Shown: in pieces, positions 11,521-21,176 of the stretch | Position numbering within the stretch: the first letter of the stretch is position 1 | How the letters are laid out: every line of letters begins with the position of its first letter | NCBI GenBank assembly: GCA_030407315.1 | Contig: JALQPE010000778.1 | Location: forward strand, 1 to 64,000 | From: Asparagopsis taxiformis | Taxonomy: Eukaryota > Rhodophyta > Florideophyceae > Bonnemaisoniales > Bonnemaisoniaceae | Length of the DNA stretch: 64,000 nt | Direction of reading: 5' to 3' | Made by a program: the position numbers and the translations under genes | Notes under the pieces: model-generated | Database searches by the model: none | Told to the model about the DNA's origin: nothing | Seen by the model: only the letters and a program-made list of their open reading frames with translations

Positions 11521-12875
11521 TCACGCCGAAGCAATCTGAATCGCCTGATAAGCAAACCACCAACCCGCAAGCGGCGCTCTCGGCTCCCCGACGCGACTAC
11601 CAATGCTCTCCGCGGACGCACAGACGCGATCGAAGCTCTGACACGCGCGTCCATCGGGCAGAATCCTGGTACAGCCGTCACTTTCACCCGGCGGTTAATC
11701 CACAAATACGCGTCCATGAGCCAATCCTCCTCCACAAACGCGCTCGGTGCGATACCGGCTCGTGCATACCGCGCGTTGCACCACGTAGCGCAATTCTGTC
11801 TCCGTCCGCCGCGGCCGTTTCGGGACGTGTCGACGACCATGCGCGGCGTAAATCCCGCAATTTCTTCCCGCGCAAACGCGTGTAATTCCGCCGCGTAATT
11901 CATCACCGTGTGACCGGAATTTTCCGCCGCGACAAGCCCGCAGCTTTCCTGGCAGCACGCGTGCTGGCGGTTCGTCGCGTCGTTGCAGAACCCCACCCGC
12001 GGACAGAGACGGCCCTGTTCTTGGTAGTTGGATACGTTGATGGCGAATCCGCGCAGATGGGTGTGGATTCTTAGACGTGCGATTTCCTGCATGAATTTAC
12101 GTGCTTGCGTCTCCCAGCCCAGCCAGAGTCCTTGCGCTGCGTCGAGGTAGATCGGAGCTCTTGGACAGGCAGATTTTAGTTTTGTTGCGGCGTATTTTAT
12201 TCCCTCCCGATAGGCTGTTGTGGTGCCTGCGTTCCTGCATGATGGGTGGTGGAGGTTTGTTATTAGATTCGGTAGACTGTCCGGTTCGAGGATGAATGCC
12301 ATTGGAACCCGGCCGCAATATTGTCTCGCGTTCGTTGCGATGGCGTCTATGAATTGCTCTTTGTATTCTCTGAGACCGTTTGCACAGTTGTTGCCGCTAT
12401 TGGCCATATTGCATTTTCCGTTGCTCAAGTAACTGCAGCATATTTCTCCTCTGGATGCCTCAGCGGCGCAGTCGCGATTCGGTAGATTGTATACGACGAA
12501 CGTGACGAGCGGTGGGTTGGACCTACGGGCAGCATTTGTCAGTGCCGTCCTCATTGAGCTTGGTCGACTTGCACTTGCGAGCGACTTGGTGACAAGCCAG
12601 ATGGCTGTCGGCTTGTTGAGCAGCTTTCGTAGAGCATTTCTTTGTTGTGTTGGTACAGAATTCATGGTGTTCATGACTGACCGCTGGTAGTATGGATTTA
12701 CATAAAAGTTGTGCCCTCGCAAGGGGTTATTACTAGATGCCATGTGAACGCCTGTTGGTGGGCTATCTGCGATATGATCAGACGCATTGGCGATTCCATG
12801 CGACTTGGAAGCTGCGAAAAGCGAAAAGAAGATGACCAAGGGTAGAATGTGAGGAGAATGGCCTATCGTCGCCAT
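11521..12875 (-). pseudogene. Third GH6 family glycoside hydrolase, single late frameshift
   Basis: The ATG at 12875 starts a signal peptide (PLVIFFSLFAASKSHG) and a GH6 domain diverged from the two arm copies. All landmarks are present: VVYNLPNRDCAAEA, ILEPDSLPNLITN (catalytic acid Asp), GFAINVSNYQE, MVVDTSRNG and NCATWCNARYA. After LWI the as-read frame becomes Arg-rich and unlike the family. Shifting one base near 11690, within a CCCGG run, gives the expected C-terminus (PxGESDGCTRILPDG..., ending near the TGA at 11521) matching the paralogue. So one nucleotide is missing, by mutation or sequence error. The mature enzyme would be a secreted beta-1,4-glucanase-type hydrolase; the substrate is inferred from the family. 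Confidence 0.85.
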
Positions 12876-12952
12876 TTTGGATTTCAGCGACGCTCTGAGC
12901 TCACATTCGAATTGCAGAGTGAGTTTGCCATGATACAGAGCGTTTATGACGG

Positions 12953-12960
12953 CCTTATAT
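12953..12960 (-). promoter_or_regulatory. TATA-like element upstream of third GH6
   Basis: ATATAAGG on the minus strand, about 78 bp before the ATG at 12875, in the position seen for the TATA boxes of neighbouring secreted-protein genes. Confidence 0.45.
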
Positions 12961-15192
12961 GTTGTTCAAGAGAACGGCCTGAGACCAAAGATGCCGTAGG
13001 CGAAAAATGTCCGAATACAGAGACAATAGCTGTTCCCTGCAAGAGGGTGAATCTCGCCACGTATCATATGCTATCGGCAGAGACGCCGGTTAGCTGCAAG
13101 TCATGCAAGATATGAAGCGATAGTTGGTCGGCGAACGGGTACGATATCCGTTGTAACTGTCGCAGAGGGAACATCTGTCACACAATGGAAAGAGTAAGCT
13201 GCAATTGGATGAATGTGCAGCGGCTGAGGGAAGATAACTATGGGGATATGGTAAGCATCAGACAAGTGGCCTCTCAAACCGCCACATTTCGCGGACTGAA
13301 GTGCACGTAACGCGCTATCTGAATTGGGAACACTTATGTATGCCTAGCAGCTGCGAAGTTATGCAGCGGCACATTCGACTTTGCTCACGTTCGCAAACGT
13401 GATGCTTCGCTCACTTGGCCGACTCGGGCGCTGGACGTGCGCGAGCACGTCGGAGCAGAGGGCGGTGTCGGAACTGGTGTGTGATACACGTTTGTTAACG
13501 GAAAGGTGGGTTAGTCGGAGTGGAGTGGAAGTCGAGACGTGCGGCAGGGGGCGCGTGGTAAACTCATGCGACACATATGAAGTAAATAAACTGATAGATA
13601 GATCGCCGTGCATGCTGTCGGGGGACACACGTGGGGATTATTCGGTCGAGAAGTGCGACAACGAGAAATCATATGAGGCTGCATCAGCGGTTTGGAAAGA
13701 GCTGTGTGACACCAGACGTTCCGCCGCGGGCATATATACACTGCCTGTGTGCACGGTGGAATTTCAACGTCATCTACTTGCGTGTTGTTTAGACACGTGA
13801 GATTATCCTGAATTCAGTCCACTTCCACTCGATGTGTCAAACAACTGAAAACACAGTCTGTAGATCCAGTTGCGAATCGGCCCCTTGTCATGCTCTCGAC
13901 GGCGCACCGGATCCTGATCAGGCCTGCTGGTCTGTGATTTATCAATCACACAGGAGGATTAACGGATTTTATTCGATTATACGCGATTAGCAGCGTCATT
14001 TATTCGCGGAAAGGACAACTGTCCCTGTAAAGACCTAAATGGAATCATGTACAATGCTTCCACAAATTCAAATCGCAAGTCTGGCTGTTGGACCTGCTTT
14101 CTCTCTGGCAGGCTTCGTTGTGCAATACCCACATTTTCACAATCGCTCGCTCGTCAGTTCCTACACCGATGAGATAATTGAGCGAGCCACACGTCTCACC
14201 GATGACCGTTATTCTGCGAATCCCCCTCGTCCTTAGACACCACTAGTTTTGTCGGCCGTCGATTTTGATTCGTCCATCGAGCACGTCTCGTTGTCCTCTT
14301 CGCGTCGCTCCGCGTTCTCACACTAGAAGGCGGGTTTTCCTTCTGTATGTTGCGATGGACTGATATTATGCCTGTAATTCCGAGTGATCCAGTGACAACT
14401 GCGGATTTATGATATGCAACATTTCGAGCTCGCGAGAAGTACTGCCGAACAGACGCAATTTGTGCAGGAAAGCTGCGATCAGCGTCCCGCAACCGCTATA
14501 TACAACAGGAGTATTGAAACACTTCACGGCCGCGAATGCCTATGGAGGCGCTGCATGGCATATCTTCCGCGCTGGTGCGGTGATGGATTGCGAAATAGAA
14601 TGAGAAAAGTACGGCGAAATTTGGGTAGCGCAAAGGCCAACTAGACTGCAGGGGTGGATCGGGATGTGGCTGTCGAGGTTTCCGTGGAGGGTGATGAGCC
14701 TGTTGAGTCTGTGTTGCGAAATCTGGATTTCGCGATTTTAAACATGGCGCTGGACAGCTGTCGGTCAGCGTTGCCGTGGACACGTTCCCGATTCAGTACA
14801 CGTTTTCCGTCATGGAGCAGTATATATGCAGTGAATCACGTCACCTACCTACACTTCCACTTGTACATAGCGCGTTCGAGGAGGATCAACCCCATGTTCC
14901 GTACCAGTTCAGGCCCGCCCTGTGAGCTTGACCAAGGTTAATTGCTTCTGCGCGCCTCGTTCACCCTGCCGATCAGCGTATAAATGGTGGACATGATGGC
15001 CCATCGACCGCGCTGTTCCGTTTGAGGTGTCACAAACTATTTCCAACGCCCATGAGTTTATTACGTTTCGGAAGAAGAACAGTCGTTCCATTGAGTGACT
15101 ATACTCACCCCCCCCCATTTATTTTCATCTCGAGACTAGTTTAAAACCAGCACGATCACTTGAACGTGCGGAAAGATATCGAAATTAGTTCA
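12961..15192. other. Intergenic region, no supported gene
   Basis: Open frames up to 139 codons (13381-13800, plus) occur, but none has a signal peptide, recognisable domain or TATA box at a matching distance. No repeat or RNA gene was recognised. Confidence 0.4.
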
Positions 15193-15396
15193 TCAGCATG
15201 CTCCACTGAAACCACCACCTCCAAATCCGGTGGTACAGGACATAGATGAAGCCATTACCCCAACCAAAGGCGCAGCAGAACTCGGGCTTGATGAATTCCT
15301 TGCACTAATCACCGTGTGCGCATCAGTGGTTGCCGTATCATCGAGTGTCGGGGCAGGTTGAACGGGTGCAGCCGGCTTAGATTCGAAACAGCCCAT
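15193..15396 (-). CDS. Small MGCFESKP protein with glycine-rich C-terminus ending in Cys
   Basis: A 67-residue protein starting MGCFESKP. Gly2 and Ser6/Lys7 fit an N-myristoylation signal and Cys3 a palmitoylation site, so membrane anchoring without a signal peptide is expected (inference). The middle is Ala/Ser/Thr/Pro-rich and likely disordered. The tail is glycine-rich (GFGGGGFSGAC) with cysteine as the last residue. A TATAAAA lies 77 bp upstream (15473-15479). The protein at 21177-21377 has the same N-terminus and the same kind of tail, and a dead copy lies at 28230-28890. Conservation of both ends around a variable middle argues that this short frame is real. Function unknown. Confidence 0.7.
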   Translation of the reverse strand: MGCFESKPAAPVQPAPTLDDTATTDAHTVISARNSSSPSSAAPLVGVMASSMSCTTGFGGGGFSGAC

Positions 15397-15472
15397 GTTA
15401 TGAACTCGGATGTTCGAGGAAAGTGCGATGAGAGAAAATTTGGAAGCTGGATGAACGAACGGAATGCGGATG

Positions 15473-15479
15473 TTTTATA
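15473..15479 (-). promoter_or_regulatory. TATA box of MGCFESKP gene
   Basis: TATAAAA on the minus strand, 77 bp before the ATG at 15396. Confidence 0.5.
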
Positions 15480-15656
15480 TCTCATGAAAGAGTCTGTTGA
15501 TGTGGACAAGGTCGATGCATTGTTGGAGAACGCGTTTAGACATGACGACTCTATTTGCCTCTCGCAATTCGCTTCAAGATAATGTAGATTCAAGCTGCAC
15601 AACTTTGCAACTTGGGCAACAGGGATGGAAGAAGACACTAAATTTACTCCAGTTCT

Positions 15657-16000
15657 AGTCGAAGCAGAAAAACCATCAGACCATGTAGCCGGTGTGGCTA
15701 CAATGGTCGCTGCTGTATCTTCGAATATGCACCAACACACTCCCTGAGGACCGCCGTCTATTACAACATGACGGGGAAGGTGATGAGTCATGATTCGACG
15801 CGACTTGTCGTAGTTCATAGAAGTTTGTTGTGTTTCGTTGGAATATGTTGTGATATTCAGTGTCTGCGAGTGATGGGGACTTAACTCATGAGGTAGTGTT
15901 GTCGACTGGGCCCATAACCTGTCGAAGCAGTAAAACTGTCAGACCACACGGCCGTTGTGGCTGCAATGGTCTCTGCTGTACCTTAGAACATACACCAACA
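15657..16000 (-). mobile_element. TRIM: complete 344-bp miniature LTR retrotransposon
   Basis: Two 81-bp direct repeats (15657-15737 and 15920-16000) flank a 182-bp non-coding core. On the minus strand the LTR starts TGTTGGTG and ends TTCGACA (TTCGACT in the 3' copy). The 5' LTR is followed at once by GGTTATGGGCCCAG, the half-initiator-tRNA-Met primer site. A purine tract (CAGGGAGTG) immediately precedes the 3' LTR. The element is flanked by a perfect 5-bp target duplication GTTCT (15652-15656 and 16001-16005). It has no coding capacity, so it must be mobilised in trans, probably by a copia-type element. The two LTRs differ at many sites, so the insertion is old. Confidence 0.85.
15906..15919 (-). 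other. Primer binding site of the TRIM
   Basis: GGTTATGGGCCCAG on the minus strand, directly after the 5' LTR, complementary to the anticodon-arm region of initiator tRNA-Met. Identical to 5169-5182. Confidence 0.75.
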
Positions 16001-16065
16001 GTTCTGCTAGAGTTTAGATATATTCCACGTCAGCTTTTTTTTCAGGATTCTAACTCTACCAATAC

Positions 16066-16280
16066 TGTTATGGTGCGTACTTCTCTGACCTTCAGAGATC
16101 CTTGTTTATCTTTTTCCTAACTGTATAAGTATCTGTTAGCGGGCTACCTATTGCCGGTGAAGCCGGCGGCGGGTCATACTGATTGGTTAGGGTGTTTACA
16201 GTGTGGCAGGTATGATTAGCATCCTGACGTTGTGGCGAGTCGGTGTTCGGCGACTGTATTTGCGTTTTAGCATCCTGACA
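16066..16280 (-). repeat. 3' LTR of Copia-1 (215 bp, with 51-bp extra segment)
   Basis: Identical to the 5' LTR for 164 bp, plus 51 bp near its start bounded by two copies of GTCAGGATGCTAA. The pol frame reads through it, and 51 bp is 17 codons, so the frame is kept. Confidence 0.85.
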
Positions 16281-18908
16281 CTCCCCCTGTCGCCGAAGGG
16301 CGGGGAGCACATTAGGTGGGCCGATACATAGTTTGGTAGATAGGTTGGTAAATGGTTTCTTTGTGAGCGGTTTCGTGAATATGTCGGCGAGCATGTTGTT
16401 AGATGGTAGGTACGCCACAGTGATTCGGCCTGAAGAGATATTGTCCATTAGATGGTGGTAGCGAATGTCTATAAACTTTCGTCTTTTGGTTGGTGCAGTG
16501 TTCGTAGCTATTTTGAGTGCCGATTGGGAGTCAATGTACATCGGTATGGCTGTGTCGGGGCGGAGGATATGGAGTTCTTTGAGCATGTCACCGATCCAGT
16601 TGGTTTGTCGGGTGGCTTCAGATGCTGCGATAGTTTCAGCTTCACAAGTGCTGAGGGCGACAATGGACTGTCGTTGTGATGACCAATGGATGGGAGCGCC
16701 ATGGAGGGTGTGTACGGCGCCCGAGATGGATTTTCGTGTGGCGGTGTCGTTGGCAAAATCAGCATCCGCGTACGAGATGAGAGTGCGTTCGGAGGGTGTA
16801 TTTGGGAATGTGATGCCTCCATGGGGGGTGTTTTTAAGGTATCGGATAAGTCTTTTGAGTAGTTTCCAATGTCTTGTTGTTGGCTTGTGATTGGCACGAG
16901 CAAGCGAGTTAGTGAAGAACTGGATATCTGGGCGCGTTGAGTCGGTCAGGTAGCGTAGTTCGCCCAGTGTTTCACGGTATGTTGACGCGATGGTGATGTC
17001 AATCTCGTCTTCGTCCTTGGGTGGGGAAAGGTCGATGCCGTCAGAGAAAAGGGCGGTGATGGGTTTGGCATCCTGCATTTTCGTTTTTGATATGATTGAT
17101 TCGATGACATGGGGTTGAGATATGTGGGTTCCGGTTGGCGTGTACGTTATTTTCCAATTGAGGTATTTTTGGGGTTTCCCTAGTCGCTTGATGTTGTATT
17201 TGGTGGTAAGTAGTTCACACAGCTCGGTAATGAGGTTTGGGTGTGTGGCACAGACTAGGAAGTCATCGATTGTGACGGCAATGACAGTTTTGTTTGTGTT
17301 ATGTAGTTTGGCAAATAGGCAGGGGTCAGACTTAAGTTGTTGGAAACCGTTCTCTGTGAGGAACTGTCTGGTGCCGTCGCAGAATATTCGGCCGGCTTGT
17401 TTAGTGCCGTATAGGTTGCCGTGGAGCTCGCCGATGTGTTCGCGGTGTTTGTATGATCCGTCGAACTGCGGATATTGGCGGATAAAGACGGGCCTGTCAT
17501 GGTGGAAGGGTTCGTGTAGGAAGGCAGACGAAATGTCGAGGTGTTCTGTGTATAGATTGTTAGCAGCAGCGTGGCATAGGAGGAGTCGGATCGTTGTTTT
17601 ATCCGCTGTGAAGGTTGCTGTTTCGTTTGGGTCGAAGTGTATGTGCGGCAGCATGAGATCACCACGTACGGCGCATCGTGCTTTGCGTTCTTGGATTGTG
17701 CCATCGGAGTCTCGTTTGTAGCGGTAGGTCATTGTTAGTGGGAGTGGTTTAGTGTTGTGTGGGACGGCGTGATGTGGCAGCCATTTTATGGCCTGCATGG
17801 AGTCGATTTTGTGGAGCTCTTCATTATGAGCTGTTGCCCAGAGGTGAGCGTCTGGGTATTTAGTAGCTGCTCGGTGGTTGCGCGGGGCTGGGGTGTGTTT
17901 TTGGATGGTGTGCGGGGTTGGGGCTGGGGGATGTTGTCCGGATGTGGTGTGGAAAACCATGGCGGTGGTGGAGGTGGGGTCAGTGGATGTAGTATATGGA
18001 TGAAAATCGAGGGCAGATATTGTGGCAGTGTGGAGGTCAATTGTGTCCTGTACGAGGATGGTGTCTTGGTCAATGCCGTGTAGGTATCGGACGAGTGCGC
18101 CTTTGTTGTGCAGTTTGTGCTTCGGGGCCAGTATCGGTGTATGACCCAGCTGACCAAACGCGAACAGGCGTTTTATGTGTGGTTTAGTTTGGTACCATTC
18201 GATGTATGGAATTTTTAGAGTGGTGGTGTGTGTGAGAAGGTTTCGTTTGAATACAGCGTCTGTAAGTGCGTCCTGCCAGTGCGAATTAGGGAGGTTGCTG
18301 TGTATTAAAGTGGCACGAACGGTGGCCATGAGGGTTTGGTTGATTCTTTCGGCTATGCTGTTCTGTTGCGGCGTGTAGGGTGCTGTAGTGATGTGGGTAA
18401 TGCCGCGGGACAGGAATTGTTCACGAATGAACATGGATGTGTATTCGCGGGCATTGTCGGATCGAAAGAAGCGAGGATAGTGTCCGTGCACATTGTGGAC
18501 GTATTCGAGGTATTCGATCGTCAATTTGGGTATGTCGGAACGATCGTTCGTAAACTTGACCGTGATGTGTCTCGACTTTGTGTCGATGAAGGTTACAAAG
18601 TATCTGTTGCCGTGACGTGAGGGCGTTGGTAGCGGGCCACAGACGTCGGAGGATATGTGTTGCCCAAGTTGGTGACTGTGCGAGGTGGGTTTGTGGGGTG
18701 CTGTTTTGATTTTGGCCAGTGCACATGCGCTGCATGTCATGTCGGGTATGACAAGGTCATCAAATGGGCGCGTGGCAGGTAGGGTCTTATGCCTACAGAT
18801 TTTGCGTAAGGCTTGGGCGTTTGGGTGGCCCATTATGAGGTGCAAATCGTGCGCAAGCGATGGGGAATCATGCATGTTAGGCAGTGTGAGGGGGTTGCGT
18901 GTGCGCAT
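16092..18908 (-). CDS. pol: Copia pol: integrase, reverse transcriptase, RNase H
   Basis: About 938 codons are read from the first ATG; the frame itself continues upstream into the end of gag-protease without a stop, so translation probably enters by -1 frameshifting. Domains in order: a GAG-pre-integrase zinc-binding block (MGHPNAQALRKICRHK, CSACALAKIK); the integrase core with SDVCGP, RSDNAREY and a PQQNSIAERINQT block; Ty1-type RT (KARCAVRGD, HLDISSAFLHE and the catalytic TIDDFLV, where most relatives have YVDD); and RNase H (YADADFA, ALSTCEAE, YIDSQSA). The C-terminus runs into the 3' LTR and stops at 16092. Products copy the element's RNA and insert the DNA. No internal stops were seen. 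Confidence 0.92.
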   Translation of the reverse strand: MRTRNPLTLPNMHDSPSLAHDLHLIMGHPNAQALRKICRHKTLPATRPFDDLVIPDMTCSACALAKIKTAPHKPTSHSHQLGQHISSDVCGPLPTPSRHGNRYFVTFIDTKSRHITVKFTNDRSDIPKLTIEYLEYVHNVHGHYPRFFRSDNAREYTSMFIREQFLSRGITHITTAPYTPQQNSIAERINQTLMATVRATLIHSNLPNSHWQDALTDAVFKRNLLTHTTTLKIPYIEWYQTKPHIKRLFAFGQLGHTPILAPKHKLHNKGALVRYLHGIDQDTILVQDTIDLHTATISALDFHPYTTSTDPTSTTAMVFHTTSGQHPPAPTPHTIQKHTPAPRNHRAATKYPDAHLWATAHNEELHKIDSMQAIKWLPHHAVPHNTKPLPLTMTYRYKRDSDGTIQERKARCAVRGDLMLPHIHFDPNETATFTADKTTIRLLLCHAAANNLYTEHLDISSAFLHEPFHHDRPVFIRQYPQFDGSYKHREHIGELHGNLYGTKQAGRIFCDGTRQFLTENGFQQLKSDPCLFAKLHNTNKTVIAVTIDDFLVCATHPNLITELCELLTTKYNIKRLGKPQKYLNWKITYTPTGTHISQPHVIESIISKTKMQDAKPITALFSDGIDLSPPKDEDEIDITIASTYRETLGELRYLTDSTRPDIQFFTNSLARANHKPTTRHWKLLKRLIRYLKNTPHGGITFPNTPSERTLISYADADFANDTATRKSISGAVHTLHGAPIHWSSQRQSIVALSTCEAETIAASEATRQTNWIGDMLKELHILRPDTAIPMYIDSQSALKIATNTAPTKRRKFIDIRYHHLMDNISSGRITVAYLPSNNMLADIFTKPLTKKPFTNLSTKLCIGPPNVLPALRRQGECQDAKTQIQSPNTDSPQRQDANHTCHTVNTLTNQYDPPPASPAIGSPLTDTYTVRKKINKDL

Positions 18909-18940
18909 TTTGGGTAGTGCAATGTCTTTGTGGGGTGCAT

Positions 18941-20674
18941 TCAGGCGGTCGTTGTTTTGGTGGGGTGTGAACAGGGGCGGTAGTGGGTTGTTTGGTATTG
19001 ATGCCGTTGCCGTGTGGGACGGCCGTGATAACGCACTGCTTTTTGATGTGGTAATCTGGGGTTGGAGTGTTGGGGATGGTTGTGAGGAGGGGTGGCGTTG
19101 CGATGATGCAGTTGTTTGTCGTCGCAGAGGTGTTTTTCGTGGCTGTGTGGTGGGTTTAGAGTGGAGGGAAGCCGGTGCTTTGGGTGTTTGTTGTTGATGT
19201 GTGCGCCAGGGTCGATCCCATTGTTTGGTTTTGGTTTGGGATCTGGTGTTTTGAAAGGGGGCATCGTTTGTGGTGGTTGAGGTTTTTGGGTTTGGATGGA
19301 TTGGTTTGTTGTTTTGGGAGGATGGGGCAGGGGAAGGATGAGTATGTGATGAGTTGTTGTTGTAACATGTTGGGAAGGGGGAAAACCAGGGGGTTTATTG
19401 TCAATGACATATAGTCCTTGTTTGTGGACGGCTATGAGGTGTGTTTTGTTCTGGTTTCTGGGGTGGATGTATGCGGCATCACTCGTGAATGTGACGGGTC
19501 CATGGTTTTTCGCAAGGGTGTGCACAGATATCAGGTTGTGTTGAATATCAGGGGTGACGACAGCGTCAGTTATATTCAGCGTCATTGTCGGAGTGTGGAT
19601 CTGTTGGTGGCCGATGTGTGTGATGGGGTGAGGTGTGTTAGTAGCTGTTCGTGTAAAGCGGGGGGTACTTACTGGTTTGGTTGTGCGGCATGCGTGTTTG
19701 AGATGCGAGGGATGTGCGCCAGAATCGAGGACGTAACACGTACGCTCTGTGGTCGTGTTGGCTATGGCGTGCATGGCAGGGGGGGCGATGGGTTCTATTG
19801 TGGGGTATGGCGTAGATGTAGTGTCTTGGTTCTGTTCTGGTTGGATGTGGATGTGCTTCATGTGGGTTTTGTGCGTGCGTTGTGCCTTGCATTCGTTGTC
19901 ATTGTGGGTGGTGGAGTTGTGGAAGGTACACCATTTTTGCTGCTGGTAGGTTGGACGACGTGAGTGTGGTTTGGATGTAGCTGTCGCGTGTTTCGCGGAC
20001 TGGTTTGTGTTGCGCCAGAAAGGTGTATTGCGGTTGGGATGTCTGCTAGTTGATGGTTGGTGCAAGTTGGGTGAGGTTGATCGTTGTATGTTGGTTCGGG
20101 TCTTGATGTTGTTAATGGCTCGGCGGAGACGGGTGTTGAACTGTGATATGGTTTCAGGAGGCGACTGCGACATGATATCAGTTGTGGTGTGGAGGAAGGG
20201 ATTGAACTGTATGCCATGTATCATGAAGTTTATAGTTGTGGTTTCATCGTCGATGCGAGGATAGTTCGCATTGCGCATAGTGATGCGCATTTCTTCATGT
20301 TGGTTGATGTATTCGTCGACATTGTTGATGTCGTGTAGTATGATTTGGCGCGCGTTGGATTCGAGGAGGTCGTGGTCAACGGCGTTGATTTCCTTCACGG
20401 TGTTGCGAATGTGCTGGGCGAGTAGATATGGAGGTAACTGTAGGTTTTCTTCTGTGAGGCGGGATGTGATGCGTTTGGGGAGGCTGGCCAAAATGATTAA
20501 GGTGAGTTTTTCTTGGTTGTGCTTGTATTGTTCGAATTGTTCCGAGTCTTGAGGCGCAGCGGTGGTAGGGCTGAGAAGTTCTGCGATGTTGGAATCGTGT
20601 GCGATAGCTTGCAGGGTCCGATACCAGTATGGTACGTTGTCAAGCTCGAGGGTTGGTAGTTGTTGTGGGTACAT
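18941..20674 (-). CDS. gag: Copia gag-protease polyprotein
   Basis: A 577-codon frame from the ATG at 20674, 67 bp inside the 5' LTR end. The N-terminal two thirds are gag (YWYRTLQAIAHD, LTLIILASLPKRITSRL). A zinc-finger-like block KWCTFHNSTTHNDNEC lies near residue 250. The aspartic protease motif YVLDSGAH is near residue 312, and the C-terminal part is Pro/Thr-rich. The frame stops at 18941 while the pol frame, shifted by -1, is already open. Gag builds the particle; the protease matures it. The related truncated gag at 3503-4240 shows that the family is multicopy. Confidence 0.9.
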   Translation of the reverse strand: MYPQQLPTLELDNVPYWYRTLQAIAHDSNIAELLSPTTAAPQDSEQFEQYKHNQEKLTLIILASLPKRITSRLTEENLQLPPYLLAQHIRNTVKEINAVDHDLLESNARQIILHDINNVDEYINQHEEMRITMRNANYPRIDDETTTINFMIHGIQFNPFLHTTTDIMSQSPPETISQFNTRLRRAINNIKTRTNIQRSTSPNLHQPSTSRHPNRNTPFWRNTNQSAKHATATSKPHSRRPTYQQQKWCTFHNSTTHNDNECKAQRTHKTHMKHIHIQPEQNQDTTSTPYPTIEPIAPPAMHAIANTTTERTCYVLDSGAHPSHLKHACRTTKPVSTPRFTRTATNTPHPITHIGHQQIHTPTMTLNITDAVVTPDIQHNLISVHTLAKNHGPVTFTSDAAYIHPRNQNKTHLIAVHKQGLYVIDNKPPGFPPSQHVTTTTHHILILPLPHPPKTTNQSIQTQKPQPPQTMPPFKTPDPKPKPNNGIDPGAHINNKHPKHRLPSTLNPPHSHEKHLCDDKQLHHRNATPPHNHPQHSNPRLPHQKAVRYHGRPTRQRHQYQTTHYRPCSHPTKTTTA

Positions 20675-20740
20675 GGTTGGGTCACTGACGTGGACGTAGT
20701 TGGAAGGAGCGCAGGGAGCGAGTGGGAAGGGCCGATAACC

Positions 20741-20904
20741 TGTTATGGTGCGTACTTCTCTGACCTTCAGAGATCCTTGTTTATCTTTTTCCTAACTGTA
20801 TAAGTATCTGTTAGCGGGCTACCTATTGCCGGTGAAGCCGGCGGCGGGTCATACTGATTGGTTAGGGTGTTTACAGTGTGGCAGGTATGATTAGCATCCT
20901 GACA
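20741..20904 (-). repeat. 5' LTR of Copia-1 (164 bp)
   Basis: Starts TGTCAGGATGC (minus strand) and ends CCATAACA, followed by GGTTATCGGCCC as primer site. Lacks the 51 bp present in the 3' LTR. Confidence 0.9.
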
Positions 20905-21176
20905 AATACTAAGACGAATTGGACGGATTCTCTTTCCGTAACACTTTGCCCGTAGACTGCTAACTTCGGATGAACCTGGCGACGAAACCAGATGGGAGGG
21001 AACATTGATATTGACATTGGAGGTCTCGTCAAAATATTTTGAAATCCCTCGGAGTATGATGACGCCCAGTCATTGCTCTATCTCAAGAAGCGATCTTGAG
21101 ACGCTAATCTGGCGACCCGCCTTCAAAACAATTCAAATTGTGCTCTATTCATTTTTTGGAGAACATATCGAACCCA

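Larger units (their letters stand above)
16066..20904 (-). mobile_element. Ty1/copia retrotransposon 'Copia-1', full length
   Basis: A 4839-bp element on the minus strand flanked by a perfect 5-bp target duplication (AATAC on the plus strand, 16061-16065 and 20905-20909). LTRs start TGTCAGGATGC and end CCATAACA. They are identical over the shared 164 bp, so the insertion is recent. A primer site GGTTATCGGCCC follows the 5' LTR and a purine tract CAGGGGGAG precedes the 3' LTR. Two coding frames follow: gag-protease, then integrase-RT-RNase H, with the pol frame one base back. Domain order (integrase before RT) is that of Ty1/copia. All domains are complete, so it may be autonomous. Confidence 0.92.

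Noticed and set aside
11217..11885. 222-codon plus-strand open frame
   Set aside because: Antisense to the third GH6 gene and composed of low-complexity Arg/Thr/Pro; no promoter context.
13381..13800. 139-codon plus-strand open frame
   Set aside because: No recognisable motif, start context or homologue known to me; an antisense frame of similar quality exists.
15309..15818. 169-codon minus-strand open frame
   Set aside because: Runs through the 3' LTR of the TRIM and across the MGCFESKP gene in another frame; a chance frame.
17122..17721. 199-codon plus-strand open frame and neighbours
   Set aside because: Antisense to Copia-1 pol, which has all expected catalytic motifs on the other strand.
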